A stretch of 64,000 nucleotides of DNA from NCBI GenBank assembly GCA_016110215.1, contig JADWQD010000014.1, positions 1,178,001-1,242,000 on the forward strand. Reading direction: 5' to 3'. The stretch comes from Capronia americana (taxonomy: Eukaryota > Ascomycota > Eurotiomycetes > Chaetothyriales > Herpotrichiellaceae). Position numbers and translations under genes: made by a program. Numbering within the stretch: the stretch's first letter is position 1; every line of letters begins with the position of its first letter. Positions 1 through 10,447 of this stretch are shown here, piece by piece. The notes beneath the pieces are model-generated. The model made no database searches. It saw only the letters and a program-made list of their open reading frames with translations, and was not told the DNA's origin.

Positions 1-2
1 CG

Positions 3-1805
3 ACTTGCGCTCGTGATCATACTGGTACATGTAGCCATCCACCGGGCTACACGCCTCCTCGTCTGCTTGATCTCCGAGGCTCCTCTGTCAGACTTGTCTT
101 GCGCCAAGACATAAAAGACTTGAACATGTCATATGCCGCATTGTCGCATTGCTGGGGTCGTGCACCACAGCACTTGGTGCTTACGTCTGAGAATATCACC
201 AGACTACTCAACGGCATCCGGAATGAGGATCTGCCCCAAACATTTCAAGATGCCATCTCACTCTGTCGCAAACTTGACATCTCATTGTTATGGATAGATT
301 CTCTGTGCATTATACAGAAAGGAGATGAGCATGCAACAGACTGGCAACTTCATGTGTTGGAAATGTCATCAATCTATTCCAAATGCATTGTCTGTATTGC
401 AGCAGACGGTGCAGCAGATGGGAGCGGAGGTCTTTTTGTCAATCGGGACGCAAAACTTTACCAACCTGTCGCAGTTGACGCCAGGACTTGGCAAGGTTCT
501 TTGGAGAATCACCCATCATCGTCAACATCGTCAGACTACGACATGGCTGAGACTATCGAAAATGGACTTCTTGTTTTGAATGTCAGCCACATCGATGAGG
601 ACTTCCGCAAATGCCCCCTTTCCACACGCGCTTGGGCTTATCAGGAACGATTCCTAGCACCACGGGTTTTGCATTTTGGATTGCATCAAATCTACTACGA
701 ATGTCTCGGCGGCGAACTTGCGTCGGAGTGCTTCCCCGGAGGAGGCCAAATCTTTCGTCTTCCATCGTTGAGCAAACGACTTGGTTCATTCACATTTAAT
801 CCGTCTATCAGTCCAGAAGAAGAATGGGGCGAGATTGTGTGCTCCTATTCTGAGAGACTCCTCACCCACAAATCGGACAAGCTTCCGGCTCTTGCTGGTG
901 TAGCACGACAGTTCGCTGAAAGAAACAGTCTCACCGAATACCTTGCGGGATTCTTCAATCTCCACACGCTAACTCCCTTGTTATGGAGAGTGACCGAAAC
1001 AACTCAGGATACCGAGTCAGGAATACAACCTATTGGTGCGTATGTTGCACCATCATGGAGTTGGGCAGCTGCCACTGTTCCCATTGAGTTCCCTGATATC
1101 ACTTCTAACGACATTGTCCAAAACCATCATCTGGCTCATGTTCGGGGTTATGAATGTGAGCTTCGGGATAAAAGTAATATCTTCGGGCAGCTATTGCACG
1201 CGTCGATGACAATCAATGCGCCCTTTTGTGATATCATGTTTGAGCCCAATCTCCAGAGGGCTGATGATCAATCAGGCGATATCCATCACCGCTACAAAAG
1301 CACATTGGACGTAGCACTCGAAGTTACTCGATGTCATCCCAGTCCCAAATACCAATTCCATCCAACTCTTGCCTGGGCTCAACTTTACAATCAACACCTA
1401 TTGCGAAGACTTCTATCGATGAGAGATCAAGATTTGTCTGGCTCAGACCGTACGCCACAGGTCGATGAATACGTCTCGATAGCCTTTGACGGTACGCAAC
1501 TCGAGCTAGGACCCCAGTATCGTATTGCGTGGATTAGAAGGAGGCGAATTGAACGGCTATACAACATCGATGTTCTACACGAAGGAATCATCCTGACGAG
1601 GCCTCGTCCGAGTAGGTTGCCATTCCGTCGTAAATCTCCATACACGAGGGTAGGGCATATCCAACATCAGTGGAGGTTGATGTTCAAACATGAGTGGGAT
1701 TCAATCACAACAAGAGACTTTGGCTTGGGGCAAGATTGGGATCCCATCTCCTTGGCTGACTTTGAAGCGCCTGGCGAGAAGACCAAGACCTTCAGAATGC
1801 TGTGA
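3..1805 (+). CDS. HET-domain (heterokaryon incompatibility) protein, 5' end cut by window
   Basis: The reading frame is open to the left edge, so the true start lies outside the window; the first ATG inside is at 126 and falls within the domain. The hallmark HET blocks are present in order: YAALSHCWG, LPQTFQDAI, LWIDSLCIIQ, a W-x(n)-M-x-x-IY stretch, and GLF after an alanine-rich segment. A tail of about 450 residues follows without a recognisable second domain. HET proteins act in non-self recognition and can trigger cell death when incompatible alleles meet in a fused cell; a given HET gene may have another role. No intron is seen. These genes are typical of variable accessory regions. The family call is secure; the specificity is unknown. 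Confidence 0.9.
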   Translation, partial: TCARDHTGTCSHPPGYTPPRLLDLRGSSVRLVLRQDIKDLNMSYAALSHCWGRAPQHLVLTSENITRLLNGIRNEDLPQTFQDAISLCRKLDISLLWIDSLCIIQKGDEHATDWQLHVLEMSSIYSKCIVCIAADGAADGSGGLFVNRDAKLYQPVAVDARTWQGSLENHPSSSTSSDYDMAETIENGLLVLNVSHIDEDFRKCPLSTRAWAYQERFLAPRVLHFGLHQIYYECLGGELASECFPGGGQIFRLPSLSKRLGSFTFNPSISPEEEWGEIVCSYSERLLTHKSDKLPALAGVARQFAERNSLTEYLAGFFNLHTLTPLLWRVTETTQDTESGIQPIGAYVAPSWSWAAATVPIEFPDITSNDIVQNHHLAHVRGYECELRDKSNIFGQLLHASMTINAPFCDIMFEPNLQRADDQSGDIHHRYKSTLDVALEVTRCHPSPKYQFHPTLAWAQLYNQHLLRRLLSMRDQDLSGSDRTPQVDEYVSIAFDGTQLELGPQYRIAWIRRRRIERLYNIDVLHEGIILTRPRPSRLPFRRKSPYTRVGHIQHQWRLMFKHEWDSITTRDFGLGQDWDPISLADFEAPGEKTKTFRML

Positions 1806-1892
1806 GATTGATCGCAGCGAGGAACGCCGCCCACTGATTTCTTACGTTCCGTCTATTCAGGAGGGAAACCTGACTTCGAATCAGAAGATAAG

Positions 1893-1951
1893 GGACCATG
1901 CTCGTCCCAGCCTTCTTCGAAATCATTGGCGGCGGTCGAGGAGAATGGAGC
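1893..1951 (+). repeat. 59-bp dispersed direct repeat, copy 1
   Basis: Matches 4636-4694 at 55 of 59 positions in the same orientation. All four differences are G here and A in the other copy. The shared stretch reads in one frame as a hydrophobic peptide containing FFEIIGGG, resembling a membrane helix of an MFS transporter, so both copies may be debris of a lost transporter gene. Homology stops abruptly on both sides. Confidence 0.8.
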
Positions 1952-2618
1952 TAGGGGGGTTCCCTGAAAGTGCACCACGGTAAGTTGCCTCCTCGACCAT
2001 GCGAGAGCAAGCTGGCCTTCATGAGCATGATGGGCCCCGCACCATGCCGTTGAGGAAGAAGAATGAAGTGAAGGAGACATATTGGGCGAGGTAGCGGGGT
2101 TTGTTCTCATTGGTGCCCCCTTCGCCTCGAACAACGTGGCGTCTGTCCAGAAAGCTGTATCTTTGCTTCACAACACATCGTCTTCTCGACATGGGAATGC
2201 GCCACCAAGCCACGTTTGACTGAAAATTCCGATTCTTCGTCCAGCCCCTTCAGCTCCTGCAGTTTCCATGCAGCCGGCCTTTTGCGTGGACTGTGTCGCA
2301 GAAGGCCTGTCGAGCCTGGACCTCAAGTGGCTGAGGGTGCAAGAGCTGAATATTGCTGGGCACAACCAAGGCCAGCTTAGCAATGAACAGCCCAACTATC
2401 CTACTGTTCAGCTTTCCCACACAACTCCCAGCTCCTGTAAATTCGATATCGTCACCTCTTCACATCCATCGATGTGATTGATTGTTCGCGGCAGCAGCTG
2501 AAATGCAGGACAATCCGCTAGGGTCCATACCCAACGGTGGCATAGCTGAACATTCCGAGCAACAAAGTTGCTCAATCTCGAGGTTGAAAACGTTCCAGCA
2601 GCCGAAGTTTACCTCGTC

Positions 2619-2624
2619 TATAAA
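2619..2624 (+). promoter_or_regulatory. TATA-like box upstream of hydrolase gene
   Basis: TATAAA lies 90 nt before the ATG at 2714, a reasonable distance for a fungal core promoter with a short leader. Sequence match only. Confidence 0.4.
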
Positions 2625-2713
2625 GCAAACGTTCATCTGCCAAAGTCAAAGGTGGAACCGTGTTCCTTCAAGTCGTCTCCGCCTTGTTTTTCAAGAGCAA
2701 ACCGTGTCCCAAG

Positions 2714-4372
2714 ATGGCTCCCATGCCTTCTGATCTAAACGTCTTTTGGCGCGACTACACAGACCGAGTCAAGCGCAAGTTTGAAGAGCCGACCTATCGC
2801 CCGTCTACCTCCCCAGATGACCCTTATGCGTGGTTCGAGCTGCACTACAATGATCGAGTCCTCAAGTACACTGTCCAGGTCATTGCGGGCACACGGCCCC
2901 AGGACGGTTATCCTCTGTACATCGGACTTCATGGTGGTGGAGCTGATGATTTGTCTGAGAACGACAAAGAATGGAGAAAGATGATTGTCGGCGATTACTG
3001 GACCTCTGTCCAGCGATATGTCAAGTCGACAGGCCAAGGCGGCGTCTACATTGCCGCTCGTGGCATTTCAAACGTCTACTACAAAGATGGCGCCAAGGTC
3101 GAGGAGGATCTCTACAATCTCCACTGGCAACCCGAGTCCTACGTCCTGTTGCAACGCGCCATTCGAGGACTGTTTGTGCCCAATCCCTTTGAGATCAAAG
3201 CACAAGGCATCTCATCCACAGCCTCGGAGCTGTCAACCTTTGTAGACCCAAACCGAGTCTTCCTCTTGGGATTCTCCGCCGGCGGAGACGGGGCTTTCCG
3301 TTTCGCTGCCACATTGCCGGATATCTTCGCCGCTGTCGCTTCCGGAGGCGGGCATCCCAATGGAGTGCCCTTTGACAACATAGCCACTCTTCCCCTGTGC
3401 ATTCAGAGTGGTGAAAAGGACACCAAACCAGCAGATCCGACTCGTGCCGGTGGCGACACGAGTGGTGTTTGGCGCAGGGCCCAGGATCTGGTCGACGTCA
3501 GCTTTTCGATTGACTCTTTGCGGACGACAGAGTGGAGGTTGCTGCACAGCATCCTACCGAGTCAACTTCAAAAGACCAATGCGGGCGTCAATATTGTCAA
3601 TTCGTACCCGTTTTATCCGTACGAAACCTTCATCGTGAAAGGTGTCGGTCACAACTCCTGGATGGGCACGGATGATTCAGACACCCGCAAATGTGCAGTT
3701 CTGACTAACCTCAAGCTGTGGAGGCAGCAGCAGGATCACCCAGACACGCCTGTCCCCGGTGCCGAAGACACTATTTCGGAAACCATTGATCCCGTCGTAT
3801 GGGTGAGCCAGCAAAAGACAGAGGGCAGCACCACGGTTCAGCCTCGTGTACGCGATCCGCTTCCACCTTTCGTCGTGTGGAACATAGCCCCCAATGCCAG
3901 GCCAGACCAACCAAACGGCGTCCGGCCATATTGGGAGCACCGTACCGGCGACAACGACAACAGAGCGGTCTGGTCGCCCAAGAGCTTCCTTTATTGGCTC
4001 TTCCTCCGCGTGGACAATAATGCGAATCTTGCAGGCGTGATTCGCGCATCGTATCACCGCGAGTCCAACTCTGTCTGGGTCGACGAGCCGAGGGACTACC
4101 TCGGCGTCCTGCTCAACGATACAATGCTAGACCTTAGCAAGGACGTCCACGTGTACGCCGGCACCGAGCAGTTGACGTCTTTGCGACTGGAAAGGAGCAA
4201 GCGACTTCTAGAGCAAACGCTCGATGCTCGCGGCGATCCGAAGCTAGCATTCTCGGCTATGGTAGGTTTCAGGAAGGACGGCGACAAGTGGAACGCAGAG
4301 TCATGCTCTCTCCTCGACTGGAGTCCTTGGACTGGTGATCCGGTGACGGTCAAGAGAATCAATGCGTTTTAG
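2714..4372 (+). CDS. Alpha/beta-hydrolase, esterase-like, 552 aa, intronless
   Basis: Start chosen at the ATG at 2714 (MAPMPSDLNVF); the frame extends further upstream but only through a GTG. Near residue 75 there is an HGGG oxyanion-hole motif (YIGLHGGG). Near residue 190 the nucleophile elbow GFSAGGDG gives the probable catalytic serine. Near residue 310, GVGHNSWMG supplies the probable catalytic histidine. The C-terminal third is a beta-rich extension with no motif I recognise. There is no signal peptide, so it is probably intracellular. It resembles bacterial-style esterases of the prolyl-oligopeptidase or dienelactone-hydrolase type. Flanked on both sides by copies of the 59-bp repeat, which hints at past rearrangement. 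The substrate cannot be inferred. Confidence 0.8.
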   Translation: MAPMPSDLNVFWRDYTDRVKRKFEEPTYRPSTSPDDPYAWFELHYNDRVLKYTVQVIAGTRPQDGYPLYIGLHGGGADDLSENDKEWRKMIVGDYWTSVQRYVKSTGQGGVYIAARGISNVYYKDGAKVEEDLYNLHWQPESYVLLQRAIRGLFVPNPFEIKAQGISSTASELSTFVDPNRVFLLGFSAGGDGAFRFAATLPDIFAAVASGGGHPNGVPFDNIATLPLCIQSGEKDTKPADPTRAGGDTSGVWRRAQDLVDVSFSIDSLRTTEWRLLHSILPSQLQKTNAGVNIVNSYPFYPYETFIVKGVGHNSWMGTDDSDTRKCAVLTNLKLWRQQQDHPDTPVPGAEDTISETIDPVVWVSQQKTEGSTTVQPRVRDPLPPFVVWNIAPNARPDQPNGVRPYWEHRTGDNDNRAVWSPKSFLYWLFLRVDNNANLAGVIRASYHRESNSVWVDEPRDYLGVLLNDTMLDLSKDVHVYAGTEQLTSLRLERSKRLLEQTLDARGDPKLAFSAMVGFRKDGDKWNAESCSLLDWSPWTGDPVTVKRINAF

Positions 4373-4550
4373 GAGGGTGGAACGGTCGCAAGGAGTATGC
4401 CCGCGACTGTACGAGTGAGGATTCAACGTCTCCGAAGTGTAGGATACTTAAGTACCATTTGTCTAAGGTTTGATCTGAACATCAAATACGGTATAACGTT
4501 TGTGCAGATCTCTGCATTCTTCTCCCATAGGATAGATAATCGACTGTGGA

Positions 4551-5240
4551 ATGAATACGTTGGCGGAAGAAGTCGGCACCAATTGTGATGGCTCAAGTGT
4601 GGCTATCCGAGCACCAGCTGGGTTCACCGCTTGCTGGACCATACTCATCCCAACCTTCTTCGAAATCATTGGCGGCGGTCAAGGAGAATGGAGCGAATAT
4701 GACGATGAACTCGTTTTGGGCTGTGGTCTCGACCCGGCTGGATCGTCCATGACGGTGCTGAACAAAACAGTGTTGACGACCAATGAGAACTTGTGTTCCA
4801 GCTGGATGCAGCACTGCTCCAGGGGTGATTGGGACAAGTCAATGTGTGTGTACAGGAGACGGGAGATTACTTTTATTCTACTGGGATCGCTTGAAGGGTC
4901 AGGCATTCCGCCGAACCTTAGGGAAGGAAGACTTCGCGAGATCTGTCTCCGTAGTGCAGTTTACGTCTATGGCGGATCCTCCAACCTGAAATGCATTCTG
5001 TTCTGTGCAGAATTGCCTGTTACTTTTTCCTTTCTCCGCAGCGTTATCCTACACGAGGCTCGAACTTGTTCCTTCGCCCCCAAGATTCGATACGCCGGTC
5101 GCTCGGGTGCTGAGAAGCCCATTGGTCGATCCTTGCCTGCACCTTCATTCCCGACGTTGCTTCAAGACATCTTAGCACTTGTTGTACCGAGCATTGTCAG
5201 CACGACGTCGGACTGGAGACTTGGCCGCGGCCAAGTCTAG
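4551..5240 (+). CDS. Orphan ORF of 229 codons overlapping a relic repeat; doubtful gene
   Basis: An ATG-initiated frame with no family I recognise. Residues about 28-48 are the translation of the 59-bp repeat, a hydrophobic transporter-like peptide; the remainder is compositionally ordinary and cysteine-containing. Chance openness of a decayed transporter copy is at least as likely as a real gene. Listed because it is the longest unexplained plus-strand ORF in this spacer. Confidence 0.2.
   Translation: MNTLAEEVGTNCDGSSVAIRAPAGFTACWTILIPTFFEIIGGGQGEWSEYDDELVLGCGLDPAGSSMTVLNKTVLTTNENLCSSWMQHCSRGDWDKSMCVYRRREITFILLGSLEGSGIPPNLREGRLREICLRSAVYVYGGSSNLKCILFCAELPVTFSFLRSVILHEARTCSFAPKIRYAGRSGAEKPIGRSLPAPSFPTLLQDILALVVPSIVSTTSDWRLGRGQV
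4636..4694 (+). repeat. 59-bp dispersed direct repeat, copy 2
   Basis: Partner of 1893-1951 (93% identity). The A-for-G differences on this strand equal C-to-T on the other, in CpA (1), CpG (2) and CpT (1) contexts, so they do not give a clean RIP signature. Confidence 0.8.
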
Positions 5241-5975
5241 TTTCGGATCTAAGTTTTTAATCGGGAATAATCCCCATGGAGTAGCTACAGTACTAGGTAG
5301 CTACTTAGTCACTTACACAACGAGCCTTACCCACAGTACTGGATGGACCGTGTGTGCGGAGCCCGCGCGTGTGTGAAGACCCTCCACCGACCGACCGACC
5401 GATCGGATCGTGTCATGCAATGTTTCCGCTCGAACTAGAATCCATCTGTAGCACTGTAACCTCGCGTAGGGCGTGCCGTCGGGATACATATCCTAATACC
5501 TTACTGCACATGCTGTATATATGTAACACTTTCCCTTTTCTACCCTGTGTGCCCCCACCACCACCATCATCGCCATCGCCATCATCATCGCCAGCCAGGA
5601 AGATATACGGTCCGATCGATCGCCATTTCTTGGGAGGGGAATTATTAGAGTACAACGTACGGGAGACGGTCCGGCGGGGGAGAAGATAGAGGATAGAACT
5701 ACCTCGTACCGAAGCTGGAGTAGCAGTAGGATATTGGGGCGAAGTGCGGAGTAGTACTGTGGTTAGGCGAGAGTCGCTCTCTGACCATACGGAGGCCAGT
5801 GCATCCCTCGGTGGTGCGACAGTGAGAGTGTCGATTTGACTGTTCTCTGTTGTTTGAAAGTGAACAGAAATCGCGATTCGATACTTGGTTACTTACTCAC
5901 CACTCACCACTCACTCACCTAATCGCCTTAAATCCCAACAGGAGAGGCAGAGGAACGACCACACCACAAGAAGAA

Positions 5976-7376
5976 ATGTCGACTCAACATCCCGCGACCG
6001 GCGGGTCCCGCCCCGGCATGCTCAAGAACCGGGACGAAGACGACGAACCAGTCATCGGCGGTCCATATTCTCTGTTCGACGGGTCTTTTGTGTTGGAGTT
6101 TCTACAGCCTAGACGGTCGAGGAATGCTTCGTGAGTTACCGACCCCCCTTTCCCCGATCATGTCATGTTATGTAAGGATAGAGCAAATCAGAGAAGGGAT
6201 GTCGACGGACAGCATGCTGTCATGTTATGTCGTGGGAGCGAGGCTAGCGCGGCGTCGCGTTCCTCCTGTCCTGTCTCCTCCTGTCCTGTCTGTGTCGAGC
6301 CCAGTTCTTGCATCCCTTCGAGGCCTCTCCTCCTGTCAAGCGTCGAGTCTCGTCCACACGAATACACAGATCGAGGACGCAACTTATGTATCGATGTCCA
6401 TGGACTGGTTGCTAACTCGACACGCTCGTTCTTCTAGAGTCTTGATGCGAGCAACGTATAAGCATGATCATCCGTGGTGTAAGCAGGGGAAAGATCACGG
6501 TCAGGTACGTTCCGCTCTCGTGCTGTCGGTATTCTCGTTGTCGTGAAGACTCTCTTTCCACGCCGTGGTCGAAACTCTCCTCTCGCCCCGGAATACTCGA
6601 CAATTCCACCTCCTGTAATGGGTTCGGATTACCGCGTCGTCTGAACAGTCGATAACCCGTCTCTCAGTTTCACTTACGCAAATGATTCTGGCTGACCTTG
6701 GTATAATTGTTCAGGCACCGCCCTTACACCTCCACTTCCAGCAATCGGAATCCTTCATCGTGCTGTCCGGCGAAGTCGGCACCACGACGACCTACTCCCT
6801 CATCGACACGATCCACACCCCCGAAACCGCTCCAGCCTCGAACCCGTACCACATCCCGCCGTGGATGCCGCATCGATTCTGGCCCAGTCCCGCCGCGACA
6901 GAGGACACGACGATCCTGGTCTGGGCCCACCCGAACCCGGAGCACATGGACGACAAGATGGATAGGTTGTTTTTCCAGACGTTGTTGATGTATGTTAGCG
7001 ACGTGAGGGAGGGGAAGGTAGGGATAAGTCTGCTGCAGGTGATGATCATTCAGTAAGTAGCGGGTACTTCCCTCGTCATGCTCTCCATACTCGCGCTCTC
7101 AGCCTCACGACCCTCGCTAACCCACCCTCTCTCTCACTCTACTCTAGACACTTCTCCGCCACCGCCCTGATCATGCTTCCCAAGCTATGGATCCTCGGCC
7201 CTCTTCGATGGTGGATCCCCTGGCTCGTACAGTGCCTTTGCGCCTACCTCGCCATGTGGATGGGCTACGCGCCCTTGATGAGGAAGTACATACCCCAGGA
7301 AGATTGGGAGGACGAGGACGTTCAGGAAAGAGTGGGGATGTGGCGGAGGGAGAAGAGGGAGAAGAAGGAGCAGTGA
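5976..7376 (+). CDS. Cupin-domain protein with C-terminal membrane segment, 262 aa
   Basis: Four exons: 5976-6130, 6438-6504, 6715-7052, 7148-7376. All junctions are GT-AG and in phase; intron 1 has a CTAAC branch site. The start is the ATG at 5976 (MSTQHPATGG); the frame is open upstream but without support. The joined protein carries a cupin core across the exon 2/3 junction: APPLHLHFQQSESFIVLSGE is the metal-site strand with two histidines and a glutamate, and PPWMPHRFWP is the second cupin strand. A C-terminal hydrophobic stretch (LWILGPLRWWIPWLVQ onward) looks like one or two membrane helices, followed by an acidic and basic tail. Cupins of this form are small-molecule binding or dioxygenase-like; the reaction is unknown. 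It sits between accessory genes and may or may not belong to the catabolic block to its right. Confidence 0.8.
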
Positions 7377-8510
7377 TGAATGGACACGGTACGGAGTAGG
7401 ACTGGTCGGCAAGGCTGAGAAGATGGTATAGTATGGTATGGCATGGCAAAGCACGGGAGTGGCAGAGATAGCACGACACACAACCGTTCAGACACTGAAA
7501 CCTGGGGCAGTCATCGTATTTGTTTTGGCATTGGCATTGTCCTCGATACTGTACTGCAAATGCTTGGTATCTGAGTGACGCCTCCCTCCCTCACACGGGA
7601 CGCGAACTTCGCAAAAGGAAGGCCCCCGGAGAGGACTTGGTCCCGGTACTGTATTCGCTTCTTCGTGGCCCTGCGCGCCGGCTACCATTAGTCCGTATAA
7701 ATCTGCGTTAGGATAGTCCACGGAATAACGCTTACTATGACACGGACTAATACAAACCGATGTTGGCGGGATCTCCGTTCGTGGGGGAAGCGGAGACTCC
7801 GGCAGGCCGAAAAGTCCACGCTGGACCGTCCACAGGCCACCCACGCAAGCCCGGCAGGGGCAGGGCCACGTTGTGCGGAACGTCCACGACGTTTTAGCAC
7901 GGGAGTGTTGTTTGGGTTATCCTACTCCGCGTTCGTCCCCAGAGGCCGGCCAGATCGGAGAAGAGTCAGAATGTTCGCTGACCTTCGGACTCGGGACGGT
8001 TTCTCCTACACACACAGCACCAAAAGAGACAGGCATACAGCGAGGTGTGCAACATGTCCATTTTCCCACACAGCACCTTTGGTCGATTTTGGATTGTTTG
8101 ACTGCATCCCCGACCACTGACAGACCTCGTGTCGAGGTCCAATTCTCAAGGGTTTCTCGACCGTTCATCATCCTCAGGGCACACGCCACCCCTGGCCAAC
8201 CCCCAAAGCACAATTACGGAACCCTATGGTACCCCAGATTTGCTCAGATTCCCCAGGCCCACGGAGACGGCTTACTAGAGCTTCTGGAGCTTGTTGCGGG
8301 GATCGGCCTGGCGCTCTCGTCTGCAAGGCCGATCTTCGGCGTCGGCTACATCTTCGAGACAATGACTATAAGGAGGAGCTTTGGCCCTGGATCGTCGGTG
8401 GTGAAAATTTATGGCCTTGTTGTTGGATTCTAGGTGTGCGAGAGAAGTTTGTCGTCTGCTTCTACATCCTGTGAACGTGCCTCGAGTCAACTCAGAGCTG
8501 GAACGACATC
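7377..8510. other. Spacer upstream of first MFS transporter
   Basis: About 1.1 kb with several short frames but no conserved protein, tRNA or repeat that I can see. It presumably carries the terminator of the cupin gene and the promoter of the transporter. Confidence 0.5.
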
Positions 8511-10447
8511 ATGGCTCGCTTTACGAAGTGGAACCCGGGCAGGGCCAAAACAAAGGACCACCTCAACTGGTACCTCTTCCGCACCATTTGTTTTCTTGGG
8601 CTCGGGTCCTTCAACTTTGGCTATCCGGCGGCGGACATAGGAACACTGCTTGGTAAACATTCCTGCGTTGACAGGGGCAATTACTGACTCTGTGATACAG
8701 GTCAACCTTCATTTTGTATGCTCTGATTCGTCCCTAATCTGACCAACCTCCTGACTTATACTAGTGGAATATTTCGAACTGGAAACACGGCCCAATGGAA
8801 CAGACCTCATCTCCACCATGAACGGCATTTTCCAAACCGGCGGCTTCATCGGAACATTGATCCTACCCTGGGTAGCAGACAAATGGGGAAGACGTTGGGC
8901 CATGGCCGTTGTAAGTCACCTCAGAAAGAAACAACATCCTGTTTGTCGTGCGTCACTCTGCTTATTGTATAGCCCGCCATGCTGGTCCTTGTGTCCGGCG
9001 CCATCATGGCCGGTAGCACCCACGTCGCCGAGTTCATCGTGTTTCGGTTCTTTGCTGGGGCAGGGTCATGGATGTCTGTCGCCGCGACACCGGTATGTTT
9101 GACATCTTTTGTCTTCCTCCCACATCGACCATCCACTAATTTGGTTCAAATCCAGCTCTTGATGAGTGAATTGGTTCCCGTCAGTCTTCGAGGCACCCTC
9201 GTCGAGGCCCACGGCCTCTTCTTCCAAGTAGCCTACATGCTGTCTGGCTGGATCGGCTACGGCGTCTTTTTCTGGAAAAACAACGGTAACAACTGGCGCC
9301 TCCTCGTCGCCATCCAGACCCTCGCACCGCTCCTGTTGCTCATCGGCCTGCCTTTTTGCCCCGAAAGTCCAAGGTGAGTCAATCTCCATCACCATTTCTC
9401 TCCCATACTCACTCCCCACAGATGGCTCGTCATGCAGAACCGGGACGAAGAGGCCAAACGCATCCTCGAAAAGGTCCAAGGAAACACCGAGGAAGGCAAG
9501 GACAGGGCCCACGCGAGCCTCTATCAGATCCAAAGGCAGATCGCCATCGACCGTGAGCTGAACTGCACCTGGCGCCAGCTGTTCCGCAAGCCTTCGTACC
9601 GGAAGCGCTCCTTCTTCGCTCTGGGCACTACGTTCATTGCCAACTTCGCCGGCGTTTTGGTCATTAACAGTACGTCGGTCGTTGCTCCCTTTCTGTTGTC
9701 TCTCCCCCTTCCTGTATCCCAGCTGATAGATCATCTAGACTACGGCCCCGTTATCTACCAATTGTTGGGCTACAGTCCTGAAAAGCAGCTTCTCTTTCCC
9801 GCCCTCTGGCTGACCGTAGGACTTGCCATTTTCCTCGTTGCCCCTGCCTTGATCGACTTATTCCCGCGACCTATTCTCCTGGGTGGGGGCATCATCGGCT
9901 GCGCGTCCATGTTGACTATCATCTCCACCCTCATCGCCAATTTTGTGCCGTCGACAAATACAGCCGCCCTAAAGGCCTGCGTCGCCTTCTTTTACATTTA
10001 CCTGCCCTTCTACATTATTGGCCTCGACGGCACTCAGTGGACCTTCCTCGGCGAGATTTTTCCAACTCACCTGCGCGCCAAAGGTGTTTGCCTCGGCGCC
10101 GCCATGATCTCGTTGATGAACATCGTCGGGCTCCAGTCGGCGCCCACGGGATTAGCGTAAGTCGACATATCCAACCCGCCGTTTTGCATTATCTCTGACT
10201 CTCCAGGAATATCGGTTGGAAATACTTTCTCGTTTTCATCATTGGTGGATTCATCGGTGGGGTGGTCATTCTGAGATACTGGCCCGACACGAGAGGCATC
10301 CCGCTCGAGGAAATCGCCGCCATGTTTGGCGACGAGGACGAGGTGGCCGTCTACCAGTACGAGCTCGAGATCGAGCCGACGACGCATGCCATTCGAGACC
10401 ACCATTTGGAGAACAAGGCCAATTCGCAGCAGATCGACGTTACTTGA
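8511..10447 (+). CDS. MFS sugar-porter-type transporter, 515 aa
   Basis: Eight exons: 8511-8652, 8701-8715, 8765-8910, 8973-9092, 9156-9373, 9422-9669, 9739-10156, 10207-10447; all phases join. Exon 2 is a 15-nt microexon. Sugar-porter signatures: ADKWGRRWA in loop 2-3, PESPRW at the end of helix 6 (about residue 213), and a cytoplasmic tail with PDTRGIPLEEI, equivalent to the usual PETKGLSLEEI. Twelve hydrophobic segments are expected for the family and the length is normal. It should move a sugar, sugar acid or similar polar substrate by proton symport at the plasma membrane. As the first gene of the catabolic block it is a candidate uptake system; a second, related porter lies at 20 kb. 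Confidence 0.92.

Larger units (their letters stand above)
1806..2713. other. Spacer between HET gene and hydrolase gene
   Basis: No convincing gene. It holds one copy of a 59-bp duplicated segment (1893-1951, see repeat entry) and the presumed promoter of the downstream hydrolase, with a TATA-like box near its right end. Confidence 0.6.
4373..5975. other. Spacer with repeat copy 2, an orphan ORF and the cupin-gene leader
   Basis: Contains the second copy of the 59-bp repeat inside an ORF of 229 codons (4551-5240, described separately). It also has GAC/CGAC-rich and CCATCATCGCC-type simple sequence (about 5385-5410 and 5560-5595), and probably the promoter and 5' leader of the cupin gene. 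No RNA gene recognised. Confidence 0.5.

Noticed and set aside
99..125. TTG start for the HET-domain gene
   Set aside because: The frame is open to the left edge and TTG is not a normal nuclear start, so the gene is treated as 5'-truncated by the window.
1893..4694. RIP (repeat-induced point mutation) as the cause of the repeat differences
   Set aside because: The four transitions are in CpA, CpG, CpG and CpT contexts, and the repeat is far shorter than typical RIP targets.
7873..8433. 186-codon plus-strand ORF before the first MFS gene
   Set aside because: Begins at GTG, no domain, and lies in the expected promoter region.
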